Assembly: GCA_031119395.1 (NCBI GenBank)
Contig: JAVHYA010000004.1
Span: forward strand, 1-64,000
DNA length: 64,000 nt
Source: Pseudomonadota bacterium
GTDB taxonomy: Bacteria > Pseudomonadota > Gammaproteobacteria > Burkholderiales > Burkholderiaceae_C
Direction of reading: 5' to 3'
Shown here: piece by piece, positions 8,870-18,270 of the stretch
Layout of the letters: each line of letters begins with the position of its first letter
Position numbering within the stretch: the first letter of the stretch is position 1
Notes under the pieces: generated by a model
Databases searched by the model: none
What the model saw: the letters and a program-made list of their open reading frames with translations, nothing else
What the model was told of the DNA's origin: nothing
Program-made: the position numbers and the translations under genes

Positions 8870-9649
8870 ATGCCTGACCTTCCCGTTCCACCCGACATCT
8901 TCGGGTATCTGGACACTGAAGCCGCGAACGTGAAGATCAGCGCAGAGCTTCATGAAACTGTGTTGAAGGAGCACACAGTCGTTGACCAGCTAATCCGCGC
9001 CTGCATAACTGGCCTTCACATCGACAACACGCCGGCCAACATGGTGGCCCAGCTTTACAACTTCGTGCATGCGCAGTACCTGTCCGCGTTGAGCAATCTG
9101 CTCCGGTTGCATGTCGGCGAATCGATGGGCAACCTGCGCAAGGCGGTCGATGCAACGCTCACCGCCTATGAGCTGCTTCTCTATCCAGAAAAGCTTCCGA
9201 TGTACTTGGCGCGTGAGTGGCATTTCCGGACCATTAAGTCCCGCATCGAACGAGCCCGCAAAGGAGATCCAAAGAAGTATCCCCTTGCGGCAGGACTCTT
9301 GGAGATGCACGACATGGGCAGCGAATACGGCGCGCACGCGGACGTCAGCTCTTTCATTTACAGGATGACGCGCCGCCCGAATGAAAAGGGTAAGGGCATC
9401 ATCCAAAACTTTGCTTACTTTCAGGTTCCGCAGACAAAAGAAGAAGGCGATTCACACTACGTGAACTTATTTCACTACTTCTTGGCGATGACGCGAGTAT
9501 TCGACCCTTTCGCCCAGAAGTACGCTCCCATCGATTTCGAGAAGTGGCGAGTTGAGCGCGATCGGAGATTGAGAGCTTACACAGAAGTGGGCATGGACCT
9601 TCTTGCGCGCATACGCAAGCTCCAGTCCGAGCATGCCGGCGCGGACTAA
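8870..9649 (+). CDS. Hypothetical helical protein
   Basis: A 259-residue protein I do not recognise. It appears largely alpha-helical, with no signal peptide or transmembrane segment, and has a basic C-terminal third (KWRVERDRRLRAYTEV). Codon use and length support a real gene. GAGGTCG upstream of ATG is an acceptable ribosome site. It stands alone on the plus strand between the NYN gene and a small minus-strand gene, and no operon partner is visible. Confidence 0.6.
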   Translation: MPDLPVPPDIFGYLDTEAANVKISAELHETVLKEHTVVDQLIRACITGLHIDNTPANMVAQLYNFVHAQYLSALSNLLRLHVGESMGNLRKAVDATLTAYELLLYPEKLPMYLAREWHFRTIKSRIERARKGDPKKYPLAAGLLEMHDMGSEYGAHADVSSFIYRMTRRPNEKGKGIIQNFAYFQVPQTKEEGDSHYVNLFHYFLAMTRVFDPFAQKYAPIDFEKWRVERDRRLRAYTEVGMDLLARIRKLQSEHAGAD

Positions 9650-9721
9650 GTTTGGCGACGTCTTGGCGGCCCAAAGCCGAACTTCGATTCGCCCCGAAGC
9701 AGCCTGTCGGCAGCTAGCCGG

Positions 9722-10021
9722 TCAGGCAGAAGGTCTTGTCTCTGCGGACGAATCGAGCTCACCGTAGACAAGCTCAACACCAGTCGTTGTCGTGTTTAGG
9801 AACGAAAGTGAGAGCAAGTGTGGCCGCAAGAACTCCCACAGCGCATTCGCGTCGGAACCGCGAAACACCGCTTCGCAATCGCCTTCGTCAATCGCCATGT
9901 CATCGCCGACAAACTCACCCGTTCCACTGCCGGCAAGTTCCGGCTTCAGTCGTTCAACAAACTTGCACCACGGGATGAGGTCTTGAATCTCGTGCTCGAA
10001 GTAGATAACGACGTGTTGCAT
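9722..10021 (-). CDS. Small acidic hypothetical protein
   Basis: About 99 residues starting MQHVVIYFEHEI; the frame is open 16 codons further upstream, but this methionine begins the plausible folded sequence. It is strongly acidic (EGDCEAVFRGSD), cytoplasmic in character, with an alternating strand/helix pattern similar to small immunity-type proteins. That comparison is impressionistic. Its stop is followed by the end of the plus-strand gene at 9649, so the two converge. It lies downstream of the 498-residue PD-(D/E)XK gene on the same strand, 132 bases away. Confidence 0.5.
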   Translation of the reverse strand: MQHVVIYFEHEIQDLIPWCKFVERLKPELAGSGTGEFVGDDMAIDEGDCEAVFRGSDANALWEFLRPHLLSLSFLNTTTTGVELVYGELDSSAETRPSA

Positions 10022-10153
10022 TGACTGTAGATTGAAGGTCTGCTGCTGGCCGAGATGAGCCGAGCGCACTCTGAACTTAATTCATCCGCGGCACCGACAG
10101 AGTTGGAACCAACAAGGGGGAGAGCCAGCCTCACACACAGAGTCGAGCATCCT

Positions 10154-11650
10154 TTACGAAGAGATCGCAGCAGCCTCGACGAACGCCACAGAATCTGTGA
10201 TAAGTGCTGGAGGCACGACGCGAGATCTCAGGTTGACCCTATGCTCTTGGGCCAGCTTCATGAACGCTCTTGGCATGTCAGTCTCCAACACGAGGTAGAC
10301 CTTCACGTCAATGTCGTCATTTGGTCGTTCGTATTTCGCTTGGGCTTCCAAGACAGCCTGGTACTTGATGATTTGGAAGATGCCGCGCCGATAATCCAGT
10401 TCGTTCTTGTCTGAGATGCGGGACTTCACTTCGACCCCCACCCAATGCGTCTCGGATTTGAAGAGCACATCAATGAAGTCACCAGAAAGCAAGTCCGCCT
10501 CGTCCTGGCCAATCGAGTCTGCAGAAGCGCCTACGAGGTGGGGGTTCGAGAGAACATAAAGCTTCAAGGCCCTATGGGCCGGGGACTCGCCACCGCCATA
10601 CCGGCCACCCACCCGTGGAAGCTCGGTGACCACTTGATCATCTACGCCCAAGAGCGCAAGAACATCGAGCCACCGACTGCCGAAATCTAAAATCCGGTCG
10701 TACTCGCCCATAATCTTGGACTCCTTCTCGCTTCTCGTGAGCGAGTCGTAGCCTTTCCACTTCCCGGCTACTCCAACGCCTGGCAGGCCCTTGTTTGCTC
10801 CGGTGGCATCAACGACGATGGTTGTGAGATAAGGAATCTTCTCAGGCCAAGGATTCTTTAATTGGTCGATGCGTTCAGTAATCTTCCCGAGCACGCGTCC
10901 CATCCCTCTTGCTGCTGGTTTGCCGTGCTTGTTGAGCCGGCCAATCTTTTCGGCCACCTGCTCATACGTGAGCCTGTTCATAACACCGTCTCGCTGCTTC
11001 AGCACATGCTCCACTAGGACGGGCAGGGCTAGGGCCGCGTGCTGCTCGGTGATGCTCGAAAGTTCCTCTTCATCCTCGAGACTGCCTTCGTCCAAGTCGT
11101 CGTACGGGGCACGCTCAACTCGCTCCAGCAGCTCGAACAACATATAGGGCTGCTGGTAATCGTTGACATCACCGTTTGGAGTCTTCCCGAACTCAGCGTC
11201 GAGGTTCAGGCGCTGTATTAGGTCGAGGTCTCTTCCCCCACCATGACGTTCGAGCTTCCAAGCCCTATCAAGATAGAAGTGCTTCACTGCACGCTGACCC
11301 TTGGCAAAGCTCGCTTCATCCACTTCTGCCTCGTACCCGAGATACGAACGCTTGAGTTCGAAGGCTCTGGCGTAGTTCGCCTGCGCCTCCTTGCCGTGGT
11401 ACTTCCCCAGGCTCTTCCAAGAGGTCCGAGTGCCTCCCAGGCGAATGAACCTTCTTTCCTTCCCCGCCACAGGGTCGAACACGCGCACGATTTGGTCTTC
11501 CCACAGCGTACTCACCAGCGTCGTATCGTCTGCGGTGAAGCCGTTCCAAGGCGTGTATTTGCGCGCTAGCTTTTTGCCGTGCGCATAGGTGTTGATGCCG
11601 CACGTCCTCTTCCAGAATTCGTGCGGACTTTTTTCGATGCGTTCGCTCAT
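10154..11650 (-). CDS. Putative PD-(D/E)XK nuclease-fold protein
   Basis: A 498-residue protein. The C-terminal ~130 residues contain GDFIDVLF followed by HWVGVEVKSRISD and then GIFQIIKYQAVLEA. The aspartate, the E-V-K and the downstream glutamine give the D...ExK...Q order of the PD-(D/E)XK nuclease/restriction fold. The first ~350 residues are not recognised; they are basic near the start and contain an acidic run (EGSLEDEEELSS) in the middle. A role in restriction or island defence is plausible. It has no adjacent methyltransferase. The start is ATG at 11650. Confidence 0.6.
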   Translation of the reverse strand: MSERIEKSPHEFWKRTCGINTYAHGKKLARKYTPWNGFTADDTTLVSTLWEDQIVRVFDPVAGKERRFIRLGGTRTSWKSLGKYHGKEAQANYARAFELKRSYLGYEAEVDEASFAKGQRAVKHFYLDRAWKLERHGGGRDLDLIQRLNLDAEFGKTPNGDVNDYQQPYMLFELLERVERAPYDDLDEGSLEDEEELSSITEQHAALALPVLVEHVLKQRDGVMNRLTYEQVAEKIGRLNKHGKPAARGMGRVLGKITERIDQLKNPWPEKIPYLTTIVVDATGANKGLPGVGVAGKWKGYDSLTRSEKESKIMGEYDRILDFGSRWLDVLALLGVDDQVVTELPRVGGRYGGGESPAHRALKLYVLSNPHLVGASADSIGQDEADLLSGDFIDVLFKSETHWVGVEVKSRISDKNELDYRRGIFQIIKYQAVLEAQAKYERPNDDIDVKVYLVLETDMPRAFMKLAQEHRVNLRSRVVPPALITDSVAFVEAAAISS

Positions 11651-11937
11651 GGCAGAAGTTTCGTCTGAGAGTGGTAGCGGCCACTTTTCAATGAATGCAC
11701 CGGTCTATCCGCACGCAATCTCCAAAGTACGCAAGCCTCTCCGGCCACGCACCTTAAGCCCTCCACAACTTTGAGAAGGTCGGTGTGCGAACGACCACCT
11801 CCGGAGGCGAAAAGCGGCCGCGTCGAAGGTCGGGTCATGGCCGTCAGTGGTCATATGCCCCGCATGGTCCTTTTGCACCGCTCGCAGGCACAAATGCCGC
11901 CACGAATTTAGCCCGTTCTTGCGGGCCAACTGTGAGC

Positions 11938-12495
11938 CTACTGCCCTTGCTTCGCCGCAGGAGGTAGATTGGACAAAAGCGCTTGAGCCTCAGGGGTCAC
12001 CTCGCGTTTAGGGACGAAAACAGGCTGCCCACTTTTCGGGCCATAGCCGATGGCGCCGGCATTCACGAGTCCTTGCACAACCGCGCTCCCCAAGCCGTCG
12101 CCGAAGGTGGGATCACGTCCGGATACTTTTGTCTGCTTTGTGGGCAGGTAGAAGAGTTGAACACGAGGCAAGACATCGGCCGAAATGCCGATACAGAAAC
12201 CCCCATACGCCAGTGGCTCGCTTGTTGATCCATCTGTTTCCTTGCTGGCGCCAAGGACGAAAAGCGGCCCATCGCCCAGGTAGCACTTGTATTTCGCATC
12301 CCTATATGTCTCACGGTAGCTGCCGGGTAAGAGCGCGTGATAGTAGCTAGTGCTCGCTGGATTGCCCCCCAAAGCCGTGAATGTCAACCTTTCCTGAAGA
12401 AGCACCTCCACGCCCTGGCTCGGCTTGAGAGTCGGGTCGCTGGTCGCGCAACCAACAAGAGAAAGAGTAGTGAGCGCTATAAGAAAAAACCTCAT
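11938..12495 (-). CDS. Predicted lipoprotein
   Basis: A 185-residue protein with a short lipoprotein signal (MRFFLIALTTLSLVGC); the lipidated cysteine is residue 16. The mature part is strand-rich with two further cysteines (KYKCYLG, GGFCIG) that may pair. No enzymatic motif is seen. It is likely anchored in the outer or inner membrane facing the periplasm. It is a single gene with an intergenic gap on both sides. Confidence 0.65.
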   Translation of the reverse strand: MRFFLIALTTLSLVGCATSDPTLKPSQGVEVLLQERLTFTALGGNPASTSYYHALLPGSYRETYRDAKYKCYLGDGPLFVLGASKETDGSTSEPLAYGGFCIGISADVLPRVQLFYLPTKQTKVSGRDPTFGDGLGSAVVQGLVNAGAIGYGPKSGQPVFVPKREVTPEAQALLSNLPPAAKQGQ

Positions 12496-12982
12496 ACTTT
12501 TAGGTACAAAGAAGCAGCGGATCGATATCGCTTAGTAAAACAACAAATCCTCGCTATGTATCCGAATTCGTGCAAGGCAAAGGGGGCTTGGGCCTTTCGC
12601 CACCCCGAATCGACCGGGTACGGCTTCCCTAACTCAACGAGCGACGGATCCTGATTGCAGCCCGCAAGCGGCATGCGGGCCGAAGCCACACGCAACAGGC
12701 AAAAGTGTATCCCCAAGGTAGGGCGGTGCATTCCCTCGTCGCGCTCGGTCGTCGTAGCTGAGGCGCCAACAACTGCGAGGAGCAGCTGAGACTGGGCGAA
12801 TCATGATGCACCGCTGTGCCAGCCGCAGGGGCTGAACCCCCGCCGCGAGACGCTCACCAGGGCAAATGTCACGCAATTGCCGATGAGGCGGCAACTTTCT
12901 TCCCGAAAACCCGTGAGAGTCTGTATCGTTAAGTTCTATACAGCTCTGGATAACGAGCGCCTGACTTGGAGCGAAGAGTGCA
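12496..12982. other. Intergenic region upstream of the second cassette
   Basis: About 490 bases without a convincing gene. Several short overlapping open frames on the minus strand look random. It contains an inverted repeat (12921-12943) just before the ribbon-helix-helix gene and must hold the cassette promoter. Confidence 0.55.
12921..12943. promoter_or_regulatory. Inverted repeat, candidate operator of the RHH regulator
   Basis: CTGTAT (12921-12926) and ATACAG (12938-12943) form a perfect 6-bp inverted repeat with an 11-bp spacer, 39 bases before the ribbon-helix-helix start codon. Ribbon-helix-helix proteins bind short dyads, so autoregulation is plausible but untested. Confidence 0.35.
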
Positions 12983-13180
12983 ATGGCCGCAGAAAAGACC
13001 GTGGCGGTGAGCTTTCGGGTAACGGCTGAATTCAAGTGGCTCCTGGAGCTTGCCGCTGCGCAGGACCAGCGCAGCCAAACAAACCTTCTTGAGCGGCTGC
13101 TTTACGAGCATTGCAAGAAGCAGGGCATCACAGTACCTCAGCGAGCCGAAGCAGCGGTCTCGTCAAGCCAGGGAGACTGA
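12983..13180 (+). CDS. Small ribbon-helix-helix type DNA-binding protein
   Basis: A 65-residue protein. The N-terminal KTVAVSFRVTAEFKWLLELAAAQ pattern (strand, then two helices) followed by RSQTNLLERLLYEHCKKQG fits an Arc/CopG-like ribbon-helix-helix fold. It starts the second cassette: its TGA is followed by one base and then the ATG of the helicase-nuclease gene, so the two are co-transcribed and probably coupled. The likely role is repressor of the cassette through the inverted repeat upstream; this is inference. Confidence 0.65.
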   Translation: MAAEKTVAVSFRVTAEFKWLLELAAAQDQRSQTNLLERLLYEHCKKQGITVPQRAEAAVSSSQGD

Positions 13181-13181
13181 G

Positions 13182-16100
13182 ATGAGCGCACCTGACCTCA
13201 TGAAGAAGCTGCTCGACTACGTGCTCGAGCAAGCTAAGACTGTCGATCCGCGAGCGTTCAGGCTCACCGGGCATACAGGCTTCCTCAAGGCGCACGCGGA
13301 TCTGCAGGGCCTCCCTGGCGTCACCTTCGACGTCCAAGAAGACGGCGATCACATTTGGCTGAAGGTTGCTCGGCTGGAAGCCCATCCGCCGCCGGCCGTC
13401 GCCCCGTTAGCGCTCCTGGGGTCGGCTAAGCCCACGCCTGCGCCAATCGTGGTGAGCTCGGCGCCGAACGGGCCAACGCCAAGCATCGACGACGTTGCGT
13501 TCCAGCGACTGATCGCATTGCTACCTCCAGCGAAGCCGGAAGATCTCGTTGAGCGCAATGAACTTATCGCCAGCAGCCGCGCGGCCCTCGCATCTGCGCT
13601 GGAGCGCTACATCCCGCTCTGGGAAGCTTGGGCTGAAGGCGAGAAGCCGCGGCGCAAGACGATCTCCCTGTACGGTGACCTGTTCTCGCTCAAGCACCAA
13701 CTTGAAGCCGAAGAGACCGCCAAGCCGCATGAACTGGTATGGGGCATCGGCGTTTCGAGCTGGAAGCTGAACTTCACCGAGCGCCTCCAGACGTCGATCG
13801 TCGACTTTCAGTATCCGCTGATCACCCAGGCCATGGAAATTGGTATGGATGACAAGACCTTGGACCTGGAGGTCCGGCCGCGATCGATCGGCCCGCAGTT
13901 CTCGTTTGATGCCTTTTCTGCATGCCAGCTCTCCAGCGCACCCGAAGTCGAAAAGTCGGCACGGGAAGCGCTCCGCAAGAGCGCCGATCGACCCGTGAGC
14001 CCGTTCGATCCAGGCAGCTTCGAACATCTCCTGAAGCTCATCGCGGGCAACCTGCACGACAAGGGCCGCTACGAGCAGAACGCGGAGGCGTTCCCAAAGC
14101 CGAGCGAGGATCTCGTCGTCAGCGATGCATGGGTGCTGCTGGCGCGCCCCAAGTCCGCCAACTTCCTTCAAGACGACATCGAGCGGCTAAAAGGCCGCTT
14201 GGCCCCTGGCGTCGAAATCCCGATGGGCCCGCTGGCACTTGTCACGGCTCCATCGGACGAGCCTGCAGGCTACGCGACAGCGGCGTTTCGCGGGCTCTCC
14301 GGCACGTCGGCTGGCCACGGCGCGAGCGGCGAGGTGCAGGAGCTGTTCTTCCCACTGCCATACAACCACGAGCAGGTCACCATCGTCGAGCAGTTGGAAC
14401 GCGCGCCAGGTGTCACGGTTCAGGGTCCACCTGGCACCGGGAAGACGCACACCATCGCGAACATCGTCTGTCACTACCTGGCGACCGGCCGCAAGGTGCT
14501 GGTGAACTCCAAAGGTGAGCAGGCGTTGGAGGTTCTCCAGTCGAAGATCCCCGAGCAGGTCCGGCCCTTGACGGTCGCGCTGCTTTCCGGCGACCGCGAG
14601 GGCATGCGGCAGTTTCAGGGATCGATCGAAGCGATCATCCACAATGTCTCGCAGCTTAACCCCGAGGGGGTGCGCGAACAGATCCGCAATGACCACAGCG
14701 GCATCGACCGCGCGCATGCGGAACTCGCCAAGATCGATCGCCGCGTTGACGAGATCGCGATGGCGCAGCTGTCGGACATTGAGGTTGACGGCGAGCGTAT
14801 GCGCGCACAGCGCATGGCAGAGCTAGTTATTTCTGGCGCGGACAAGCATGCTTGGTTCGATGACGTCTTGTCGCTGGATCCTGCGCACGCGCCACCGGTT
14901 GACTCTGGCATGGTGGGGCAGACCCGTGAGGCGCGTCGCCGTCTCGGCAAAGACCTTGTCTATTCCCAAGCTCGTATCCCCTCAAGCTTAAACATGCTGG
15001 CCGCCGATCAGGTGTCCGAGCTGCACACAGCGTTGGTCAATCTGAGGCAGATCGAGGCAGCAGAAGCCGATGGCGGCTTGCTGGCGCTGCGCGCGATGAC
15101 GCCAGAAGTTTTGGAGGATGCTCGACGCCTGTTGAGCAATGTGGAGTCCGCCCGACAGCTAGCACGCGACATTGAGGAGTCCGGTGAGCTTTGGACGCGG
15201 GAGCTTAGAAAGAAATGCGGCCAAATCTCGTTTGCGAGCGAACGCGCGGCATTCGAAGCGCTCTTTCCCGACATCGACCAGTTGCTCGCCGCGCGCGCGG
15301 AGTTGCTGAAGACGCCGGTCGAAGCATCAGAGGCGGCGTTGGCCTCTCCAAAGGTGCGGGAGGCGGTCCAGCGCGCCGCTGAAACCGGAAAGCCGTTTGG
15401 CCTCTTGAGCTTCGGCGGAGGCGACGTCAAGGAGCTGGTCGCGACCATTCGAACGAGTGGCTTGGCACCGACCACGGCGGACCAATGGGGGCACGTGCAG
15501 CGCTACATGCGCCTGCATGAAAAGGTGCTCTCCTTTGGCGTGCGCTGGAACCAAGTTGCCGATCTGCTGTCGCTTCCGAACCTGCAGGGCGGCGTGAGCG
15601 CGCTTCGACAGATTGAACTCGTGGCTTCCTTGGCACGAACCGTTCACACGCTCGCCACGGTCTACGATGCCCACTCGCCCACTTTGGCCGAACGCGTTTT
15701 CTCGAAGCCGCCGATTGATCAATTGCTCGGTACTTCCGCGCAGCTCGGTGAAGTTGAGCAGCAACTCCGCAGTCACCTCGGGCGGATTGACTTGGCAAAA
15801 GCCGCTACGACGCTCGTCGTTCTTCAAGAGCGCCTGGCTGGATCGACTGGTCCGGTCTCGGACGCGTTGAGAGGCTTCGTTGCAGTTGATCTCGGAAATG
15901 TGAACACACCCGTTGAGCGCGCTACCGCCCGCTATGCAGAGCTCGTCGCAGATATTCGCCGCGCCGAAGCGCTTGCGCCGGATCTGGCGTTGGTCAACGA
16001 CGTCGCTGACCGAATGGAGAAAGCTGGAGCTGCAAAGCTTTCTGCACGGGTGCGCACTCAGCAGGTCGACGCTTCCGGAGAAGATAGTGCGCTGCCTGTC

Positions 16101-17864
16101 AGTTGGCGGGAGGCGTGGACCTGGTCGCGTGCCCGTGCTCACCTTGAAGCCATCGAGTCACGGCAGGAGCTCCGAGAGCTCGCGGCACGGCGACGCGATC
16201 TTGAGGTGGGCATGGCGCGCCTCTATGAAAGTGTCGTATCGAAGTCGGCTTGGCTCTCTACAAAGCTCGGCGCAACCTCCAAGGTGCTCGCCGCACTTGG
16301 GAAGTACAGCACAGCCATGCGGCGCATTGGGCAAGGGACCGGGCCGAACGCGACTCGCTACCGGCGTGACGCCCAGGCCGCCATGCTGGAGGCACAAGGG
16401 GCCGTTCCATGCTGGATCATGAGTCATGCCAAGGTGTCCGAAACGCTGCCAGCCCAACTTGGGGCCATTGACCTGGTCGTCGTGGATGAAGCAAGCCAGT
16501 CAGACCTCTGGGCGTTGCCGGCTGTATTGCGCGGCAAGAAGATACTCGTCGTTGGTGACGATAAGCAGGTCTCGCCGGATGGCGGCTTCATCTCGTCTGT
16601 TCGCATTCAGGAGCTTCGCGATCGCTTCTTGAGCGAGCAGCCGTTTGCTGCAGTCCTGACGCCTGAGATGTCGCTGTACGACATTGCATCGGCGGTGTTT
16701 GCTGCCAACAAGGTAATGCTGCGCGAGCACTTCCGCTGCGTGCCGCCGATCATCGGGTACAGCAACACTTTTTACGATAATCAAATTCAGCCCTTGCGGA
16801 TCCCGAAGGCATCTGAACGAATTGATCCGCCGCTCGTGGACATCTTCGTGCCGGGCGGTACCCGTGGCCCGAAAGCCGACAACAAGTTGGAGGCAGAGTG
16901 CATCGTTGAGGAGATTGCGGCGATCGTGAAGAACCCGGCGTTGGCTGATCGCACGATAGGCGTGGTATCGCTGCTCGGCATGGAACAGGCCAAACGGATT
17001 GACTCGCTCGTGCGTGAGCGGATCGATGCCAAGGAATTGATGCGCCGCAAGTTCGATGTTGGGGATGCGCGTCTTTTCCAAGGCAGTGAGCGGGACATCA
17101 TGTTTCTCTCAATGGTCGTTGAGCCCAATGCCAAAGCGGTCTCTGGCAACGCCTTCGAGCAGCGATTTAACGTCGCCGCAAGCCGCGCACGGGACCGGAT
17201 GTATCTGGTGCGCTCGGTTCAAATGTCAGACTTATCGCAGGCCGATCTCCGCCGCGGTCTGTTGGGCCATTTCAGCAAACCAGAGATCGGGCGTGTGCAA
17301 CGCTCGGAGGACTCGTCGCTCATCGATCTGTGCGAGTCGGGATTCGAGAAGCAGGTCTTCAAGGAGTTGCATTCAAGAGGCTATCTCGTTGTTCCCCAAG
17401 TGAAGGCAGGAGCTTTCCGTATCGACATGGTCGTGGAAGGAGCGGACGACGCGCGTCTAGCCATCGAGTGCGATGGCGACGAGTACCATGGACCGGATCG
17501 ATGGCAGGCCGATATGAGCAGGCAGCGAATCTTGGAGCGCGCGGGATGGACATTCTGGCGATGCTTTGCTTCGACGTGGTCGTTGCAACGTGACGCAGTT
17601 CTTGAAGACCTCATGGAGCGGCTAAGAGCGATGGGGATCGAGCCTCTCGGGGCGCTCGATCGTGTGCCGTCACTGGTCGAGTACCGAGAATGGGGCGGTC
17701 CGCAAAGCAACTCTGCGGATTCGAACCTTGGGCTCCAAGCGCTTGAAGAGGTCATCTCAGCATCACCTGCTATGTCCGGATTCGTGATTCCCAGCGGTAC
17801 GCCGGGCGCAACGCAGGCAGATGATGGGCCGGCGAACTTCAAAATAGAGAATGCTGCACCTTGA
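13182..17864 (+). CDS. SF1 helicase fused to a Vsr/DUF559-like endonuclease
   Basis: A 1560-residue protein. The N-terminal ~400 residues are unrecognised. The superfamily 1 helicase core has Walker A GPPGTGKT at 415-422, Walker B VVDEAS with D1102-E1103, a GDDKQVSPDG motif III just after it, and AASRARDRMYLV (about residue 1330) as motif VI. The large insert between Walker A and B (about 650 residues) is coiled-coil rich. The C-terminal ~110 residues contain FRIDMVVEG, LAIECDGDEYHG and WTFWRCF, the pattern of very-short-patch-repair/DUF559-like (REase_MTES_1575-type) nucleases. The layout recalls the single-gene Hhe defence protein (DUF4011-helicase-Vsr), though the N-terminus does not obviously match. 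The start follows a GGGAG ribosome site. The 3' end overlaps the next gene by 14 bases. Confidence 0.85.
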   Translation: MSAPDLMKKLLDYVLEQAKTVDPRAFRLTGHTGFLKAHADLQGLPGVTFDVQEDGDHIWLKVARLEAHPPPAVAPLALLGSAKPTPAPIVVSSAPNGPTPSIDDVAFQRLIALLPPAKPEDLVERNELIASSRAALASALERYIPLWEAWAEGEKPRRKTISLYGDLFSLKHQLEAEETAKPHELVWGIGVSSWKLNFTERLQTSIVDFQYPLITQAMEIGMDDKTLDLEVRPRSIGPQFSFDAFSACQLSSAPEVEKSAREALRKSADRPVSPFDPGSFEHLLKLIAGNLHDKGRYEQNAEAFPKPSEDLVVSDAWVLLARPKSANFLQDDIERLKGRLAPGVEIPMGPLALVTAPSDEPAGYATAAFRGLSGTSAGHGASGEVQELFFPLPYNHEQVTIVEQLERAPGVTVQGPPGTGKTHTIANIVCHYLATGRKVLVNSKGEQALEVLQSKIPEQVRPLTVALLSGDREGMRQFQGSIEAIIHNVSQLNPEGVREQIRNDHSGIDRAHAELAKIDRRVDEIAMAQLSDIEVDGERMRAQRMAELVISGADKHAWFDDVLSLDPAHAPPVDSGMVGQTREARRRLGKDLVYSQARIPSSLNMLAADQVSELHTALVNLRQIEAAEADGGLLALRAMTPEVLEDARRLLSNVESARQLARDIEESGELWTRELRKKCGQISFASERAAFEALFPDIDQLLAARAELLKTPVEASEAALASPKVREAVQRAAETGKPFGLLSFGGGDVKELVATIRTSGLAPTTADQWGHVQRYMRLHEKVLSFGVRWNQVADLLSLPNLQGGVSALRQIELVASLARTVHTLATVYDAHSPTLAERVFSKPPIDQLLGTSAQLGEVEQQLRSHLGRIDLAKAATTLVVLQERLAGSTGPVSDALRGFVAVDLGNVNTPVERATARYAELVADIRRAEALAPDLALVNDVADRMEKAGAAKLSARVRTQQVDASGEDSALPVSWREAWTWSRARAHLEAIESRQELRELAARRRDLEVGMARLYESVVSKSAWLSTKLGATSKVLAALGKYSTAMRRIGQGTGPNATRYRRDAQAAMLEAQGAVPCWIMSHAKVSETLPAQLGAIDLVVVDEASQSDLWALPAVLRGKKILVVGDDKQVSPDGGFISSVRIQELRDRFLSEQPFAAVLTPEMSLYDIASAVFAANKVMLREHFRCVPPIIGYSNTFYDNQIQPLRIPKASERIDPPLVDIFVPGGTRGPKADNKLEAECIVEEIAAIVKNPALADRTIGVVSLLGMEQAKRIDSLVRERIDAKELMRRKFDVGDARLFQGSERDIMFLSMVVEPNAKAVSGNAFEQRFNVAASRARDRMYLVRSVQMSDLSQADLRRGLLGHFSKPEIGRVQRSEDSSLIDLCESGFEKQVFKELHSRGYLVVPQVKAGAFRIDMVVEGADDARLAIECDGDEYHGPDRWQADMSRQRILERAGWTFWRCFASTWSLQRDAVLEDLMERLRAMGIEPLGALDRVPSLVEYREWGGPQSNSADSNLGLQALEEVISASPAMSGFVIPSGTPGATQADDGPANFKIENAAP

Positions 17865-18237
17865 TATCGAAGCAACCGTCGCATCGATGATCGAGTCAAC
17901 CCTCGGGCCAGGGTTCGACTTCGAAGACGTGGTAGCCACCTTGGGTGCCGACTTTGCCAGCATCGGTGCATGTGGCGTGTCGACCCGCTCGATGGCGCCC
18001 GCGGATGCAACTGCTTCCGCAATCTCAAAGTTGAGCGCCAGAGAAGGCGGCTTTCAGACGGCCTCCGGACTCGTTGCTTGCGTGAGAGCCGGTACGAGAG
18101 CCAAGACGCTCGCTGCGGTGATCGCAGTTAGTCGAATGCTTCGTTTGAAGGCGCATGAGGGATGCGCGATGATTTGTGGTGGCTTGATTGATCAGGTATT
18201 GGAGGACGAATTCGAGGTCGTTCTATGGGTCAGGTAG
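17851..18237 (+). CDS. Free-standing FtsZ C-terminal-like domain
   Basis: A 128-residue protein. From residue ~20 it can be aligned by eye along the FtsZ C-terminal (two-layer sandwich) domain: GFDFEDVVATLG corresponds to the SFDFADVKTVM stretch, ASIGACGVS..APADATASAISKL to the GIGxASGEDRAxEAAxxAISSPL stretch, and CAMICGGLIDQVLEDEFEVVLWV to ANIIFGAVIDDSLGDEVRVTVIA. The GTPase domain with GGGTGTG is absent, so it cannot polymerise alone like FtsZ. It starts inside the 3' end of the helicase gene (14-base overlap), implying coupling. Possible roles are a sensor or decoy for cell-division targeting, or a structural partner of the helicase. The similarity is from memory of the family and needs a profile search. 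Confidence 0.6.
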   Translation: MLHLDIEATVASMIESTLGPGFDFEDVVATLGADFASIGACGVSTRSMAPADATASAISKLSAREGGFQTASGLVACVRAGTRAKTLAAVIAVSRMLRLKAHEGCAMICGGLIDQVLEDEFEVVLWVR

Positions 18238-18270
18238 GCCCCCATCAGAAAACTCAAAGAGTCAGATGCA

